From an uncultured Coprococcus sp. (GTDB lineage: Bacteria; Bacillota; Clostridia; Lachnospirales; Lachnospiraceae): a stretch of 23,549 bases of DNA. Positions within the stretch are counted from its first letter, which is position 1; every line of letters begins with the position of its first letter. The DNA lies in NCBI GenBank assembly GCA_900548215.1, contig URJI01000041.1, forward strand, positions 1 through 23,549, in the 5' to 3' direction. The notes under the pieces are model-generated. The model had not been told where the DNA came from and made no database searches. It saw only the letters and a list, made by a program, of their open reading frames with translations. A program made the position numbers and the translations under genes. Positions 22,176 through 23,549 of this stretch are shown one piece after another.

Positions 22176-23549
22176 GTTGAAAATACCTCCTTATCCTTAA
22201 GTGTCTTTGTAAACCCGAGAGTGAACATTGGCGAGAACGCATATCCCTCTTTGAAATATCCTGTTGCGTCGCTGCCTGATGCTCCCATGGCAGCCTTTGT
22301 CTCGATCGCAGGGATAACTGCTGACACCTCATCGGCGCCTGCGAGATCCTCTTCTCTGCACTTGTACTCATATGTGAGTGACTTGCTCTCTGAAGCATTC
22401 CTTGCCGTGAGGGTGATTCCTGTCATGTCCTCTGGGTACTCTGTTGTGCCGTAGCATGCCACCATGTACTCATTGATCTCAACCTCTGCATCAGGGTTGC
22501 TCATCTCGAGGATAGTTCTCTCATGTCTTATCTTGGATGAACCCTCCTCAAAGTATATCTTTGTCTGAAGTTTAACTGTCAGATCGTAGAACTCGATGTC
22601 AACCGGGTCAAGTGTAAGGATTCTTGTACTTCCCTCCTGCGAGAATGTTGCCTTTGTTCTGCACAGACAGAGATCAACCTCCTCACCGTTATAGCTGATC
22701 TTGGCACTTCTCACAGTACCTTCTCCGGCATAGTGTGTGAAATATCCCGCTCTGTACTTCTCCTGGATCAGGAATGGATATGATGCATCCTGAACGTGTG
22801 GAGTTCCGATACCTACAGGCCAGTTAAGCTTTGCAGCGTATGGTCTGAGGTCAACGATCGCACCGCCCTGATCCATGTTGATCTGGGCTCTCATGTATGG
22901 ATCGCAGTACCAGAATATCTGCTTGTCTGATCCGTACAGTATATCCTTCCAAAGAGCACACTCAGGCTCCTCGTATGTCTTGTTCTCTCTGTAGAAATCA
23001 GCAAATTCAGCCATTGTCATGTCAACGCATTTGCCTTCCTTCTTCAGATCACCATAGTACTTCATTCCGTCCTCATAGCTCTTCTTGAGCAGCTCATATG
23101 GAGCCTCCCAGCGTCCCATCTTATTCAGCCAGCCCGGTCCAACGAACATCATGTTGTATGAATATCCATTGTTGAACTTAGCCAGATGACGATACTGGTC
23201 GATAAGGTTGTACAGATATGGGTACTCCCATGTCTTGCTGTCATAGATCATTCCACGGAGAACGTTCTGTGGATGTGTACCAAAGTTAGAACCATTTCCA
23301 TCGTAACATGCCAGCAGATCTCTTGAAAGATGAGGGATTGCAACGATTCCGCTGTCCTCAGCCTCATTTGCTGCAGGTGCATGTGTGTTCTGCTTTGAAG
23401 GTATCCACGGATTCCATGGACCACCATCGAACAGTGTGTACCATGAGTTGTTACATGTATGGTAAGCCTTAGGGCCCTCCTCCCAGCATGTTGCAACTGC
23501 ACACTTGACTGATGGATACTTCTCCTTGATATAGTTTGTAAGCTCAGCA
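22148..23549 (-). CDS. Large uncharacterised protein, C-terminal 466 residues (partial)
   Basis: An open minus-strand frame enters at the right edge (first full residues AELTNYIKEKYPSVKCAVAT) and ends at a TAA at 22150-22148. An internal Met at 23251 is not the start: the frame continues upstream with IPHLSRDLLACYDGNGSNFG. The first part is rich in Trp, Tyr, Asp and His (WYTLFDGGPWNPWIPSKQNT; QIFWYCDPYMRAQINMDQGG), as in carbohydrate-active (beta/alpha) barrels. The second part looks like a beta-sandwich (KISYNGEEVDLCLCRTKATF onward). A candidate is the DUF3863/DUF3864 family of gut bacteria, recalled only loosely. Position next to GH53 fits a glycan role, but the function is unknown. Base use matches its neighbours. 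Confidence 0.8.
   Translation of the reverse strand, partial: AELTNYIKEKYPSVKCAVATCWEEGPKAYHTCNNSWYTLFDGGPWNPWIPSKQNTHAPAANEAEDSGIVAIPHLSRDLLACYDGNGSNFGTHPQNVLRGMIYDSKTWEYPYLYNLIDQYRHLAKFNNGYSYNMMFVGPGWLNKMGRWEAPYELLKKSYEDGMKYYGDLKKEGKCVDMTMAEFADFYRENKTYEEPECALWKDILYGSDKQIFWYCDPYMRAQINMDQGGAIVDLRPYAAKLNWPVGIGTPHVQDASYPFLIQEKYRAGYFTHYAGEGTVRSAKISYNGEEVDLCLCRTKATFSQEGSTRILTLDPVDIEFYDLTVKLQTKIYFEEGSSKIRHERTILEMSNPDAEVEINEYMVACYGTTEYPEDMTGITLTARNASESKSLTYEYKCREEDLAGADEVSAVIPAIETKAAMGASGSDATGYFKEGYAFSPMFTLGFTKTLKDKEVFSTWLSLEKAN

Noticed and set aside
23248..23502. 84-codon minus-strand frame near the right edge
   Set aside because: Out-of-frame shadow; the true frame of the large partial gene is open through this whole stretch to the window edge.

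Overview
The window looks like chromosomal DNA of an anaerobic gut Firmicute of the Lachnospiraceae (Coprococcus/Roseburia-like). The pointers are the start of what looks like a group-B [FeFe] hydrogenase, SpoIIID, a DnaD-like plus DnaI-like primosome pair, a divergent long PRPP synthetase, an FprA flavodiiron protein without rubredoxin, a LacI-type sensor fused to GGDEF, and GH53. The placement is inference from gene content, not from a marker gene. No tRNA, rRNA, CRISPR array, intact insertion sequence or phage gene was seen.

Layout. 1-2510 (minus): a hydrogenase N-terminus cut by the window edge, a frameshifted remnant, a secreted protein of unknown function and a YwaF-type membrane protein. 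2691-7864 (plus): murC ends in a strong terminator flanked by 9-bp DnaA-box-like arrays, followed by a dnaD-like, dnaI-like and prs-like operon. 7865-8159: a structured intergenic element and a bidirectional terminator. 8160-11354 (minus): a YhaO/YhaN (SbcCD-like) pair and spoIIID. 11357-12080: gene debris, namely a GHKL kinase remnant and a membrane-protein fragment in opposite orientation. 12100-14154 (minus): an OmpR-type response regulator followed by its histidine kinase. Further minus-strand genes are a UBA-like/DUF4342 protein, a MATE exporter, fprA, the LacI-like-GGDEF protein, a GH53 galactanase without signal peptide, a 70-residue zinc-ribbon protein and a large unknown protein that runs off the right edge.

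How the genes may work together. The plus-strand block links wall synthesis (MurC), helicase loading (DnaD/DnaI) and nucleotide supply (PRPP). The DnaA-box arrays beside the dnaD promoter suggest a tie to the replication initiator. On the right, a cytosolic galactanase lies just upstream of a cyclic-di-GMP synthase with a sugar-sensor-type domain, although a terminator separates them.

The least ordinary observations are: a SbcD/YhaO-like phosphoesterase that keeps motifs I-II but has lost the metal ligands of motifs III-V, paired with a short membrane-anchored ATPase; the DnaA-box arrays; a spoIIID gene whose TTG start lies in the T-tract of an upstream terminator; and four different intergenic palindromic elements, two of which share CTTG-capped hairpins.
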